A stretch of 13,272 nt of DNA, taken from NCBI GenBank assembly GCA_002898995.1, contig BEIM01000045.1:1-13272 (forward strand), written 5' to 3'. The stretch comes from a bacterium HR36 (lineage in GTDB: Bacteria > Planctomycetota > Planctomycetia > Gemmatales > HRBIN36). The position numbers and the translations under genes were made by a program. Positions within the stretch are counted from its first letter, which is position 1, and the number at the start of each line of letters is the position of its first letter. Below are positions 1 through 6,033 of the stretch, piece after piece. Below the pieces are notes generated by a model. The model saw only the letters and a program-made list of their open reading frames with translations. It ran no database searches and was not told where the DNA came from.

Positions 1-2
1 CA

Positions 3-299
3 TATAACACCGCAGTAGAGCAGGCGGATGCTGCTTATGCCGCAGCCGTAGCACAAGCCGATGCCGCGTATCAGGAGGCCGAATCGCAGGCCAGCGCGCA
101 GCTCCATGCTGCCTTAGACCAGATTTGGGCCGACTATGTGCAGCGGGTGCAGGCGGATTATCAGGCGGACTTAGCGGCAGCCGATGCAGCCTATAACGCG
201 TATTTAGCCCCTTATCAGGCGTCCCGCGACCAGGCGTACGAGTACTGGCAGCAACATCCCGATGACCCGGAAGCTTATGCGGCTTATCAGCAAGCGTAA
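3..299 (+). pseudogene. 5' part of Ala/Tyr-rich coiled-coil protein, cut by in-frame TAA
   Basis: Open from the left edge in the same frame as the gene resuming after the stop; the true start lies outside the window. The 98 visible residues are almost only Ala, Tyr, Gln, Asp and Glu with occasional Trp, and should form one long helix. DAAY recurs at 27-38, 60-71 and 183-194. Tyr sits at window residues 1, 12, 23 and 45 (Leu at 34), an 11-residue spacing typical of hendecad coiled coils. A TAA at 297-299 ends the frame, yet the same composition continues directly after it (QDLDNAIAYA), so this and the next entry were one gene. TAC or TAT would restore a Tyr in a QAYQ context like its neighbours. 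Nonsense mutation and base-calling error are both possible. Molecular function is unknown; a structural or surface stalk is a guess. Confidence 0.7.
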
Positions 300-335
300 C
301 AGGACTTAGATAATGCTATCGCCTATGCCAATGGT

Positions 336-1382
336 GTGCGTGACCAAGCGTATGCGGAGGCGGCAGGGCGGCGCGACGGGCGGCTGGCCGACCCTTATCA
401 AGATGAGCAATACGCCACTCAGGAGGCTAACGCGTATGCCGCTTACTATAGTGCATTAGAGCAGGCGGGAGCGGCGTGGGCAGCGGCGGAGCGGGCGGCG
501 TATGATGCATGGCAGGCCGCGATGACCGCTGCAGAGACCGCCTATACTAGCGCTGGGTCACAGGCATGGAACAGATACTTAGAACGTCTCGACGAACTAA
601 ATTCCCAATTGGAACACACGCGTCAAATCTTAGAAGGGGCCTTTATTACGGCCTGGAACAACGCCCTGCGTGATTGGACGGAAATGGAATCCGAAGCCCG
701 GCGATCTTATCAATCCGCCCGCGCGCAGATGTTACAACAGCCACCCGAGGGCCCACGCCAAGCTGGCCCGCCACCGCTGGAGGTAGCTAATCTCTTGGTG
801 ATGCAGCTTTCGGCAAAGCCCCGCCGCGATCAGAAGCCCGATGAAAAGTTATGGGACCCGGATAGTAAGAAGCTTTTAGATGACTGGCAGAAGGTCTTTG
901 CACAAAGGGCGGCCATTGACCTGAGTCTGTTGAGAAAGCTACTCCATGGCGATCGGCAGACGTGGCGTGAATGGCGTCGTCGCCAGGTCGAAAGACCGGG
1001 CAATTGGGTGCGTACGGCGGCCCTGTCTTTGATCGCAAGCCGGGGGCGTGCCGAAATTCGGGCGTTTTATCGGAGAGACGAAAACGGCAAGCTAATAATC
1101 ACCAATGTGGTCGCTTCGACGGTTGGACTGCCGGGCATTAATTTTGAGCTTCCAGGGCGCTGGTTCGGCAGAGGGCTGTTACCGTCGAGGTTTAAGGCTA
1201 CATTGGAAGTGAAAATCGAGGGGCTAAAAATCGATCATGACGGTACTAACCCGCTGGCTACTGGTACATTGCGCTACAGGGTAACTATTGAGGGCCTATC
1301 TGTTGCGCCCGCAGAAGCTACGCAAGGCTTTGAGATTGTAGGAAGGGAACTGAAACTTGGACAGGTCAACTATGGGGACTAA
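336..1382 (+). CDS. Ala/Tyr-rich helical protein, linker and C-terminal domain (downstream part)
   Basis: Continuation of the interrupted gene. The GTG at 336 is only the first possible start after the TAA and has no Shine-Dalgarno sequence, so independent initiation is doubtful; codons 300-335 are also in frame and similar in composition. Residues 1 to about 124 are the Ala/Tyr/Gln-rich helix. Residues 125-157 (708-806) are a Pro/Gln linker containing AQMLQQPPEG and PLEVANLL, repeated in the gene at 3892. Next come a charged stretch with WREWRRR near residue 211 and a C-terminal beta-rich domain from about residue 226. Its GKLIITNVV...TVGLP segment resembles GRPYVSNVI...TVGVP in the next gene. 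The stop is 39 bases before that gene's preferred start, so co-transcription is likely. I do not recognise the family. Confidence 0.6.
   Translation: MRDQAYAEAAGRRDGRLADPYQDEQYATQEANAYAAYYSALEQAGAAWAAAERAAYDAWQAAMTAAETAYTSAGSQAWNRYLERLDELNSQLEHTRQILEGAFITAWNNALRDWTEMESEARRSYQSARAQMLQQPPEGPRQAGPPPLEVANLLVMQLSAKPRRDQKPDEKLWDPDSKKLLDDWQKVFAQRAAIDLSLLRKLLHGDRQTWREWRRRQVERPGNWVRTAALSLIASRGRAEIRAFYRRDENGKLIITNVVASTVGLPGINFELPGRWFGRGLLPSRFKATLEVKIEGLKIDHDGTNPLATGTLRYRVTIEGLSVAPAEATQGFEIVGRELKLGQVNYGD
708..806 (+). repeat. Linker module, copy 1 (33 codons)
   Basis: This segment reads from Tyr at 708 to Gln at 806 and joins the Ala/Tyr-rich helix to the C-terminal domain. The same 33-residue segment, without gaps and with 28 identical residues, opens the gene at 3892 (3901-3999). 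Many third codon positions differ between copies, so the protein sequence is conserved beyond a recent DNA duplication. The domains after the two copies are unrelated by eye. Confidence 0.75.
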
Positions 1383-1405
1383 CATATGCTACTGAAACTA
1401 TTGAC

Positions 1406-1411
1406 AGGAGG
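1406..1411 (+). promoter_or_regulatory. AGGAGG ribosome binding site that decides the 1422 start
   Basis: AGGAGG lies 10 bases before ATG 1422. The upstream in-frame ATG at 1386 has no such site, and starting there would put the Shine-Dalgarno sequence inside the gene. The protein from 1422 begins with a normal signal peptide. Confidence 0.65.
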
Positions 1412-1421
1412 GAAGACGTTT

Positions 1422-2108
1422 ATGAACTGCACTACGCCGTTATTGCTGGTACTAAGCGTGGCATTAGCATCGCATTTCGGTATTCTGGCGACAGTGTCTC
1501 CGGCCCCAGGTCAGGTCCGGAGAACACTGCCGGAGGACATTCACAAACTATCGCCAGCCTTCCTTGCAGAAACACAAGCACGTGCCGAGAAGATTACCCA
1601 CCTGCCATTGCGGGCTGCCTGTATGCTCGCTTGTGAGGAACTCCGCGCGGAGGCTTTTGGCGGACTAAGAGTCATGTACTTCAGCACTAAAGGGCGTCCC
1701 TACGTTAGCAACGTGATAGGAGAAACGGTTGGTGTACCTCGAGGAGGGGAAGCTGTCCCGGCCAAGGAGCTGCATCTAGGCCGCGGCTCTGTGATTTTAC
1801 GGCGCGACCTGGATGTTGATGTGCTAGAACTTAGCATATATGACCCGGAGACACACAACACGTCCATAGGCACAAGGGTGGTCGGAAAAATTATGTATCG
1901 GCTCAACGTAACCGTGTATGAGTATCGGGGTTTGCGGGTCATGTCCAGGGTGGCGATCTGGCGCCTGCAAGCTGGAGGCAGGCCCCTAAATTGGGACAAA
2001 CTCATGAGGGAGCTGCCGAAGGTATGCGAAAAGACATTCATTGGCCATCAAGCCTTTACTATAGAAAATGGCCGACTAACACTGGATACCTTATATCTCG
2101 AGAGCTGA
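1422..2108 (+). CDS. Secreted protein with a domain related to the preceding gene's C-terminus
   Basis: From ATG 1422 it encodes 228 residues; ATG 1386 would add 12. The N-terminus MNCTTPLLLVLSVALASHFG is a signal peptide, so export is expected. The mature part resembles the C-terminal domain of the gene ending at 1382: an Arg/Ala-rich helix (LRAACMLACEELRAEA against VRTAALSLIASRGRAEI), then GRPYVSNVI..TVGVP against GKLIITNVV..TVGLP, a GRG turn, an alternating-hydrophobic strand, a D..T loop and a G..YR strand ending GL.V. I infer one domain family in tandem. The short gap to the upstream stop suggests one transcript. Function is unknown; a partner, competitor or shed copy of the upstream domain are options. 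Confidence 0.65.
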   Translation: MNCTTPLLLVLSVALASHFGILATVSPAPGQVRRTLPEDIHKLSPAFLAETQARAEKITHLPLRAACMLACEELRAEAFGGLRVMYFSTKGRPYVSNVIGETVGVPRGGEAVPAKELHLGRGSVILRRDLDVDVLELSIYDPETHNTSIGTRVVGKIMYRLNVTVYEYRGLRVMSRVAIWRLQAGGRPLNWDKLMRELPKVCEKTFIGHQAFTIENGRLTLDTLYLES

Positions 2109-2535
2109 CATGGCTGGAAGCAGGTGCGCTCCAGATACGCTTTTGATTTGATGGAGGGCTGGCGCGTTAATAGCGAAGGCCGTAGAGGGTGGGCGAGGTG
2201 TATTGGGAGGGCGTGCGATTAGTATAGAGCCGTTCGGACAGTCGCACCTGAGGTAGCTAATTGATTGATGCAAGGCGGCCAAGTGGTGTCGCAGGATAAA
2301 CCGTCCGCGGAGTCACTAATGTGATTGCAGGGTTGCTTACGGAGGCGAGAAGGAATGTGTCGGGATTGGCGTAAGCGGGAGCGGGGTAAGCGCGGGAGTT
2401 GGAGGCTAAGCCATTGGCAGGACTGTGTGCGTGGTGGTCGTTGTAGTGCGGCGTGACAGCAACAAGCCTTAATAAACCAGGAATAGTACGGTGGGTGCCG
2501 AAGTGATGTATATGCTGGACATCAGTGGGATGGGG
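2109..2535 (+). other. Gene-poor, probably decayed stretch
   Basis: No convincing gene fills these bases. One + frame carries EVAN, a stop, then LMQ (2250-2273). Its 12 bases GAGGTAGCTAAT are identical to 780-791 in the linker of the first gene, so this may be a shred of a third module copy. The frame opposite has few stops but no start or family I recognise. I saw no terminator hairpin with a T-run and no clear promoter. Confidence 0.4.
2355..2456 (+). CDS. Possible 33-residue Arg/Trp-rich small protein
   Basis: ATG 2355 follows GGAGG (2341-2345) by 9 bases and runs 33 codons to TGA. The peptide begins MCRDWRKRERGKRGSW and is strongly basic, with three Trp and three Cys. The part RDWRKRERGKRGSW weakly recalls REWRRRQVERPGNW near residue 211 of the first gene, so it may be a decayed fragment of that domain rather than a working small gene. 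Evidence is limited to the ribosome binding site and composition. Confidence 0.15.
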   Translation: MCRDWRKRERGKRGSWRLSHWQDCVRGGRCSAA

Positions 2536-2802
2536 CTAGTTCCAGGACCAGGTTTCGACGTGATGGATCAGCCAGCAAGGGTGGAAATAGGGGGCGCCTA
2601 AATTCTTCCAGACGACGGCAAAGCGCTCCGTTTCCCATAAGGGCACAATCCAGGCTTGTTCCACAAGATAAGCGTGCAGCTGGTGCTGGAGCAGAAAGAT
2701 TTGCTAGGCATTCTGAACATAAGCTTGCAACAGATCGCCAATCTGGCGGTAGGGGCGAAGTTGAGCGCGAGCGCGACGTTTTCCAGGCGGTTCGTCCTTG
2801 CC
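2536..2802 (-). pseudogene. Remnant resembling the C-terminus of a family 5 peptide-binding ABC transporter protein
   Basis: On the - strand, a frame bounded by TAG at 2803-2805 and TAG at 2536-2538 reads like the end of an extracellular solute-binding protein of family 5. It has a helical stretch (RPYRQIGDLLQAYVQNA), an internal TAG at 2704-2706, another helix, then WIVPLWETERFAVVWKNLG and a terminal HHVETWSWN. A 'PLW' strand followed by a late Trp-containing segment is typical of the C-terminal lobe of that family. Only about 88 codons remain and the rest of the gene is absent. It lies opposite the 5' part of the gene at 2656. Family assignment is from memory of sequence style. The alternative is an antisense coincidence of the + gene. 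Confidence 0.35.
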
Positions 2803-3192
2803 CTAAAGAACTGGCGAATAAAGGACGGAAAAAACGCGTTGAACGACAACGGAATAAAGGTAGCAACTGTTAGCGTGGAGTTTGAAGTAGTGGAAATTCT
2901 AAAACAGAACGTCAAAATTGCATTCGACGTGATCAAACTTGCAGATGGCTTTACAATCTCGTATGGAAAGGACACCAGGGTTCTCTATTCGGGAAGAATA
3001 GAGCTACGGCTCTCTGAGCTTTTAGGCAATGTTGGTTATTCGGTTTGGATTGGCGGTAAGCAAGTGCTGGATGCTCCCGGCATCCAGGGCCGACTGACAG
3101 GCGAAATACAAGCGGGCGGTGGACGCCTGCTTACGTTCCCACAGAACGCTGACCATTATTTAACCTACCTTGCTCAGGTGAACAATCAGTGA
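2656..3192 (+). CDS. Hypothetical beta-rich protein, uncertain N-terminus
   Basis: The first in-frame start after a stop at 2638-2640 is TTG 2656, with only a weak upstream purine run, so the 5' end is doubtful. No ATG occurs in frame. The first 50 codons lie opposite the possible transporter remnant. From about codon 53 (RIKDGKNALNDNGIKV) the protein alternates hydrophobic and polar residues as in a beta-sheet domain, with GFTISYGKDTRVLYSGRIEL and LSELLGNVGYSVWIGG. It has no signal peptide. The end is firmer: the TGA at 3190-3192 is followed at once by AAGGAGGT and the next gene, as in an operon. It may be the 3' part of a larger gene whose N-terminal part was lost by rearrangement near 2805. 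The family is not recognised. Confidence 0.5.
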   Translation: MFHKISVQLVLEQKDLLGILNISLQQIANLAVGAKLSASATFSRRFVLALKNWRIKDGKNALNDNGIKVATVSVEFEVVEILKQNVKIAFDVIKLADGFTISYGKDTRVLYSGRIELRLSELLGNVGYSVWIGGKQVLDAPGIQGRLTGEIQAGGGRLLTFPQNADHYLTYLAQVNNQ

Positions 3193-3207
3193 AAGGAGGT
3201 CAAAGAA

Positions 3208-3798
3208 ATGGGGCTTAGCTATGGTGTGAACTGTCTTATAAAATTTTTCCTGTGGTCAGTGCTGCTACTAGCAGAATGTACATGCTCGTTAGACCATCAT
3301 GCTGAGAGGAAAGAGAAGCAGGGAGGGCCACCTGTCTTACCGCAACAGGCTCCTGACTGCGAGCTTCAATTAATCGCGATCCATGAGCGGCCATCAGAAC
3401 CACAGCGACTAGTGTTGGCAACACTTAACCATCCAAAGGGAACGCGCGTGCGACTGTGGTATGTGAGTACTCGGAAGCCTGTGAGTGTTTCGATTAGTAT
3501 GTGGGTGACGCAACGTTGGGTTCCTGAACTATCGCTTTGGGAAATAGAGATAGAGGAGTCCCAGGAGATCCTGGATGGCCGGATAGCCTGGTACCTACGC
3601 GACCTTCGGAACATGTTGTTTAGATTGTTCGGGATAAATCCAAGTGATGCTGGCAAGCCCATAACTTATCGGCTCCCTGTAAAGCGGCACGTGTATTTTC
3701 TGAGGAAAGGGGAGGTGGTGCGAGTGGGTGTCTGGCTGGACGAAACTAGGGAGAGATGTTGCACACTGATCATTATGGCGCAGGAACTGCAAGAATAG
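3208..3798 (+). CDS. Secreted hypothetical protein
   Basis: ATG 3208 follows a near-perfect ribosome binding site (AAGGAGGT, 3193-3200) by 7 bases, and the previous stop is only 15 bases upstream, so the two genes are probably translated together. The protein has 196 residues. Residues 7-27 form a hydrophobic signal segment (VNCLIKFFLWSVLLLAECTC). The Cys at 24 lacks a proper lipobox because Glu precedes it, so a lipoprotein is unlikely. The rest appears beta-rich (RVRLWYVST, VSVSISMWV, LWEIEIEES) with one amphipathic helix (WYLRDLRNMLFRLFG) and a late Cys-Cys pair (RERCCTL). I do not recognise the family. Its position after a module-like gene mirrors the pair ending at 2108. Confidence 0.65.
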   Translation: MGLSYGVNCLIKFFLWSVLLLAECTCSLDHHAERKEKQGGPPVLPQQAPDCELQLIAIHERPSEPQRLVLATLNHPKGTRVRLWYVSTRKPVSVSISMWVTQRWVPELSLWEIEIEESQEILDGRIAWYLRDLRNMLFRLFGINPSDAGKPITYRLPVKRHVYFLRKGEVVRVGVWLDETRERCCTLIIMAQELQE

Positions 3799-3891
3799 AG
3801 GCTGTGCAGAATGATGCCCATGAGCTAGTATATCCTATCGTGCGTGACAATTGCACGTATTGCCACTGCCGATTCCAAACTAAGTAGGCCC

Positions 3892-4344
3892 ATGAGTCAC
3901 TATCCATCCGCCCGCGCACAAATGCTGCAACAACCGCCCGAGGGCCAACGCCAAGCCAGCCCGGCACCGCTCGAGGTGGCTAATCTTTTGGCCATGCAAA
4001 TTGCGCCAGGGCAGCGTGCTCAGAACCGACCGCTACGCGGAGAAGTTAGTGTAAACCCAGCTGCCATCCAGGGCAACGCAGGGGACACGTTTACAGTGAC
4101 CTTGGCGAAGGTGCCCGCCGGTAGCCGCATAGACAGGGTCGAAATAGTGGGAGGGCCAAACATTAATTGGCAACCGAATGGGCCTTTGACAGGCACCGTC
4201 ACTTTGCAGGGGAATATAGGTCCTGTCTTGGCACGCGATCCCGATACCGGGCTACCGCGGCCGCACGTGCGTATCTGGGTATGGTATTCCCAGCCCGATG
4301 GTACCCGCCGTCTTGCGGTGGGCTCTATTGGCATTGCCCGCTAG
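3892..4344 (+). CDS. Orphan linker module plus beta-sandwich-like domain
   Basis: ATG 3892 has a modest AGTAGG purine run just upstream; GTG 3844 is a longer in-frame alternative without a good site. From Tyr at 3901 the first 33 residues match the linker of the first gene at 28 positions (AQMLQQPPEG, PLEVANLL), but no Ala/Tyr-rich helix precedes them. After about residue 40 a new domain begins: GDTFTVTLAKVPAGSRIDRV, then GGPNINWQPNGPLTGTVTL and a terminal VRIWVWYSQPDGTRRLAVG, an alternating strand pattern like an immunoglobulin-type or other secreted beta domain. There is no signal peptide. It could be a displaced cassette able to recombine with the large gene, or simply the broken 3' end of a paralogue. 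The family is unknown. Confidence 0.55.
   Translation: MSHYPSARAQMLQQPPEGQRQASPAPLEVANLLAMQIAPGQRAQNRPLRGEVSVNPAAIQGNAGDTFTVTLAKVPAGSRIDRVEIVGGPNINWQPNGPLTGTVTLQGNIGPVLARDPDTGLPRPHVRIWVWYSQPDGTRRLAVGSIGIAR
3901..3999 (+). repeat. Linker module, copy 2 (33 codons)
   Basis: Gap-free match at 28 of 33 residues to the linker at 708-806. The similarity stops at the Tyr at 3901 on the 5' side and soon after Gln at 3999 on the 3' side, which gives the segment sharp borders like an exchangeable joint. Confidence 0.75.
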
Positions 4345-4444
4345 GGAAGCTGGGAGGATAACAAGAAGGGTCCTCGTCGCGGAATGAACAACTTATCAGG
4401 AGCTAACGAGCTAGCGTGCTATCTACACCGAAAGGAGTACCAAG

Positions 4445-5512
4445 ATGATTCACCGCAGCTCCATAATATGGATAGGTTTGCTGCAATTGATTATTTATTG
4501 GCTCTGTAAAGGTAACCTCCACGAGACGGCACACTGGTCGCGTAACATAAACCTAAGCAGCCCGATGTTTTCTCCCGATGGACAGTTTGTCGCATTCAAG
4601 GCGGGGGTCGTTCGCGACAACATATTGGAACGTCGCCTCTTGATTGTTGATGTTCAAAAGTGGCAGCCGGTTTATCAATTGCTCGTTCAGCGTCGCAAAC
4701 TGACTGAGGGCGACATTAAAAACGGGGATGGCCAGGAATTGTCTGAGGAGTATCAGCGTTATGGGTTCACATGGCTCGACGCTGAGAGGTTAGCTTACTT
4801 TGACCTCGAAGGGAAGCTGTGGTTCCTGGACGTCAAGGGGAATCCCGCTCGGCCCGAACACGTTTGGCAGGCCGATCGAATCTATCGGGTTGTCGCTTCG
4901 CATAAGGGAGGGTATGTGGCTGTCATATGTAAAATACCAGAGTTCCCAGGCGTAGCATGCGTAATAATTGACACAAAAAGTAAATCGATTATCCACAAGC
5001 ACGGTACCAGCATGACTACCGATCCTTACCCCGTCGCTAGCTTTTCTGCTGATGACCGATGGCTGGCTGTTTCTGATGGGGAGCTAATTGACGTTATTGA
5101 CCTAGCCCAAAAGCAGTTCGCGCAACAAATCAACTGCGAGGATGATGTCGTTGTCGCATTGACGTTTGGCCCTGCCCCGAACTCGCTGTTGGCGCTTACC
5201 TACCAGGGAAACATATACTTTTGCGACTATAAACGTGGGACTATCAGTGGGAGTACGCAAATTGGCGACTTAGGAGAATTAGCAGCGCTAAAGGTTCTGA
5301 CGGTGGACGGCAGAAAACTTCTAATGGCCTGGAATGAGAGCGATATTACGCTCTATGATTTAGACAAGCTCAAGATATGCTGGACTAAGGCGCTGCCGAA
5401 CTACGGATGCGCCGTATCTCCAGACCATCGCACTATAATGGTTGTGACATCCGATCGCCAGATTTCGCTGATGTCTCTACTAAGCGGAAAGGTTATTGAA
5501 AAAATGCCGTAA
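4445..5512 (+). CDS. Membrane-anchored WD40-like beta-propeller protein
   Basis: ATG 4445 follows AAAGGAG (4431-4437) by 7 bases. The protein has 355 residues. Residues 6-21 are hydrophobic (SIIWIGLLQLIIYWLC) and fit a signal or anchor segment. The remainder has repeated propeller blades: SPMFSPDGQFVAFKAG near residue 40, FTWLDAERLAYFDLEGKLWFLDV near 108, ASFSADDRWLAVSDGELIDVIDL near 198, then LLALTYQGNIYFCDY and, close to the end, CAVSPDHRTIMVVTSDRQISLM. Such 'FSPDG..hA' repeats mark WD40 or TolB-like propellers, which usually mediate protein contacts. No catalytic motif is seen. It starts 100 bases after the orphan module gene and may share its transcript. A specific partner cannot be inferred. 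Confidence 0.7.
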   Translation: MIHRSSIIWIGLLQLIIYWLCKGNLHETAHWSRNINLSSPMFSPDGQFVAFKAGVVRDNILERRLLIVDVQKWQPVYQLLVQRRKLTEGDIKNGDGQELSEEYQRYGFTWLDAERLAYFDLEGKLWFLDVKGNPARPEHVWQADRIYRVVASHKGGYVAVICKIPEFPGVACVIIDTKSKSIIHKHGTSMTTDPYPVASFSADDRWLAVSDGELIDVIDLAQKQFAQQINCEDDVVVALTFGPAPNSLLALTYQGNIYFCDYKRGTISGSTQIGDLGELAALKVLTVDGRKLLMAWNESDITLYDLDKLKICWTKALPNYGCAVSPDHRTIMVVTSDRQISLMSLLSGKVIEKMP

Positions 5513-5649
5513 TTAAGAGGCGCCGGCGTGTGCAAGCCTTTGCAGCAGCGAACACGCAGTACTAGGTCCTTTGACACTACGGAGCCGAGAGCTATAGCCG
5601 GGACAACGATTTATTACTCGGCGCGAAAAGCTGCTATGGCAATTTCGCA

Positions 5650-5937
5650 TTAGCGCATGATGATGAAACCAAAACGGTGAGACAAATTGGCTTTGCTAGC
5701 AGCAAGTAAACTGACCGATACAGCTGTGGAAAGAGCGTTGCTTATCATGCATAATTGAGTACGAGTCGCCGCGAATACTTCGTACTTTTCTGCGCCACGC
5801 GGTACATTTCGGCCCATCCAGTCGGCTTCAGTGGTTAATTGCTTGTTCCCGATACATGGTTGAATTTTCACGCGCATTTTCGGTACTGGACAATACTCAG
5901 GTCGCGGTCCATATACTAATTCATTGGACGTAACCAT
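5650..5937 (-). pseudogene. Possible minus-strand gene or gene fragment, unknown family
   Basis: The - strand frame ending with TAA at 5650-5652 is open for about 130 codons, reaching into the sulfatase start. From ATG at 5937 it gives 95 residues with protein-like, varied composition (ELVYGPRPEYCPVPKMRVKI, then TTEADWMGRNVPRGAEKYEVF and a final helix-like LSTAVSVSLLAASKANL). No Shine-Dalgarno sequence precedes 5937, and the frame continues upstream without a better start, so it may be the 3' end of a truncated gene. It shows no resemblance to its neighbours. Coding status rests on composition alone; I do not recognise a family. Confidence 0.3.
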
Positions 5938-5956
5938 ATCAAGCACAATGCGCAAC

Positions 5957-5986
5957 TGGACAATCGCTATTTCGCCGCGACATAAT
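5957..5986 (+). promoter_or_regulatory. Predicted promoter of the sulfatase gene
   Basis: TGGACA at 5957-5962 and CATAAT at 5981-5986 are separated by 18 bases; each differs from the sigma-70 consensus at one position. Transcription would start about 40 bases before ATG 6034. It lies just upstream of the possible - strand fragment's 95-residue form. Confidence 0.4.
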
Positions 5987-6033
5987 AGGGCCGGTGTGGG
6001 GACTCGGAAGATTGCTAATAAGGAGGAAGGCGG

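Larger units (their letters stand above)
5513..6033. other. Intergenic spacer between the accessory block and the sulfatase cluster
   Basis: No convincing + strand gene. The stretch holds a small inverted repeat (TGCAA 5531-5535 with TTGCA 5540-5544, within GCGTGT 5526-5531 and ACACGC 5552-5557) without a T-run, so it is a poor terminator candidate. It also holds a possible - strand gene fragment (5650-5937) and a promoter-like pair at 5957-5986. Confidence 0.5.

Noticed and set aside
300..1382. First gene as a polymorphic toxin with the next gene as immunity protein
   Set aside because: The layout is suggestive, but the C-terminal domain has no toxin motif I can name and the next protein is secreted and looks homologous to it, which is unlike usual immunity pairs.
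1386..1421. ATG 1386 as start of the second gene
   Set aside because: The strong AGGAGG at 1406-1411 lies inside this extension and serves ATG 1422, after which a proper signal peptide begins.
3816..3896. Nine-base direct repeat GCCCATGAG (3816-3824 and 3888-3896) as an insertion footprint
   Set aside because: The 63 bases between the copies show no terminal repeats or transposase, and nine-base repeats occur by chance.
5526..5557. Inverted repeat after the WD40-like gene as a terminator
   Set aside because: The stems are short, the loop is interrupted, and no T-run follows.
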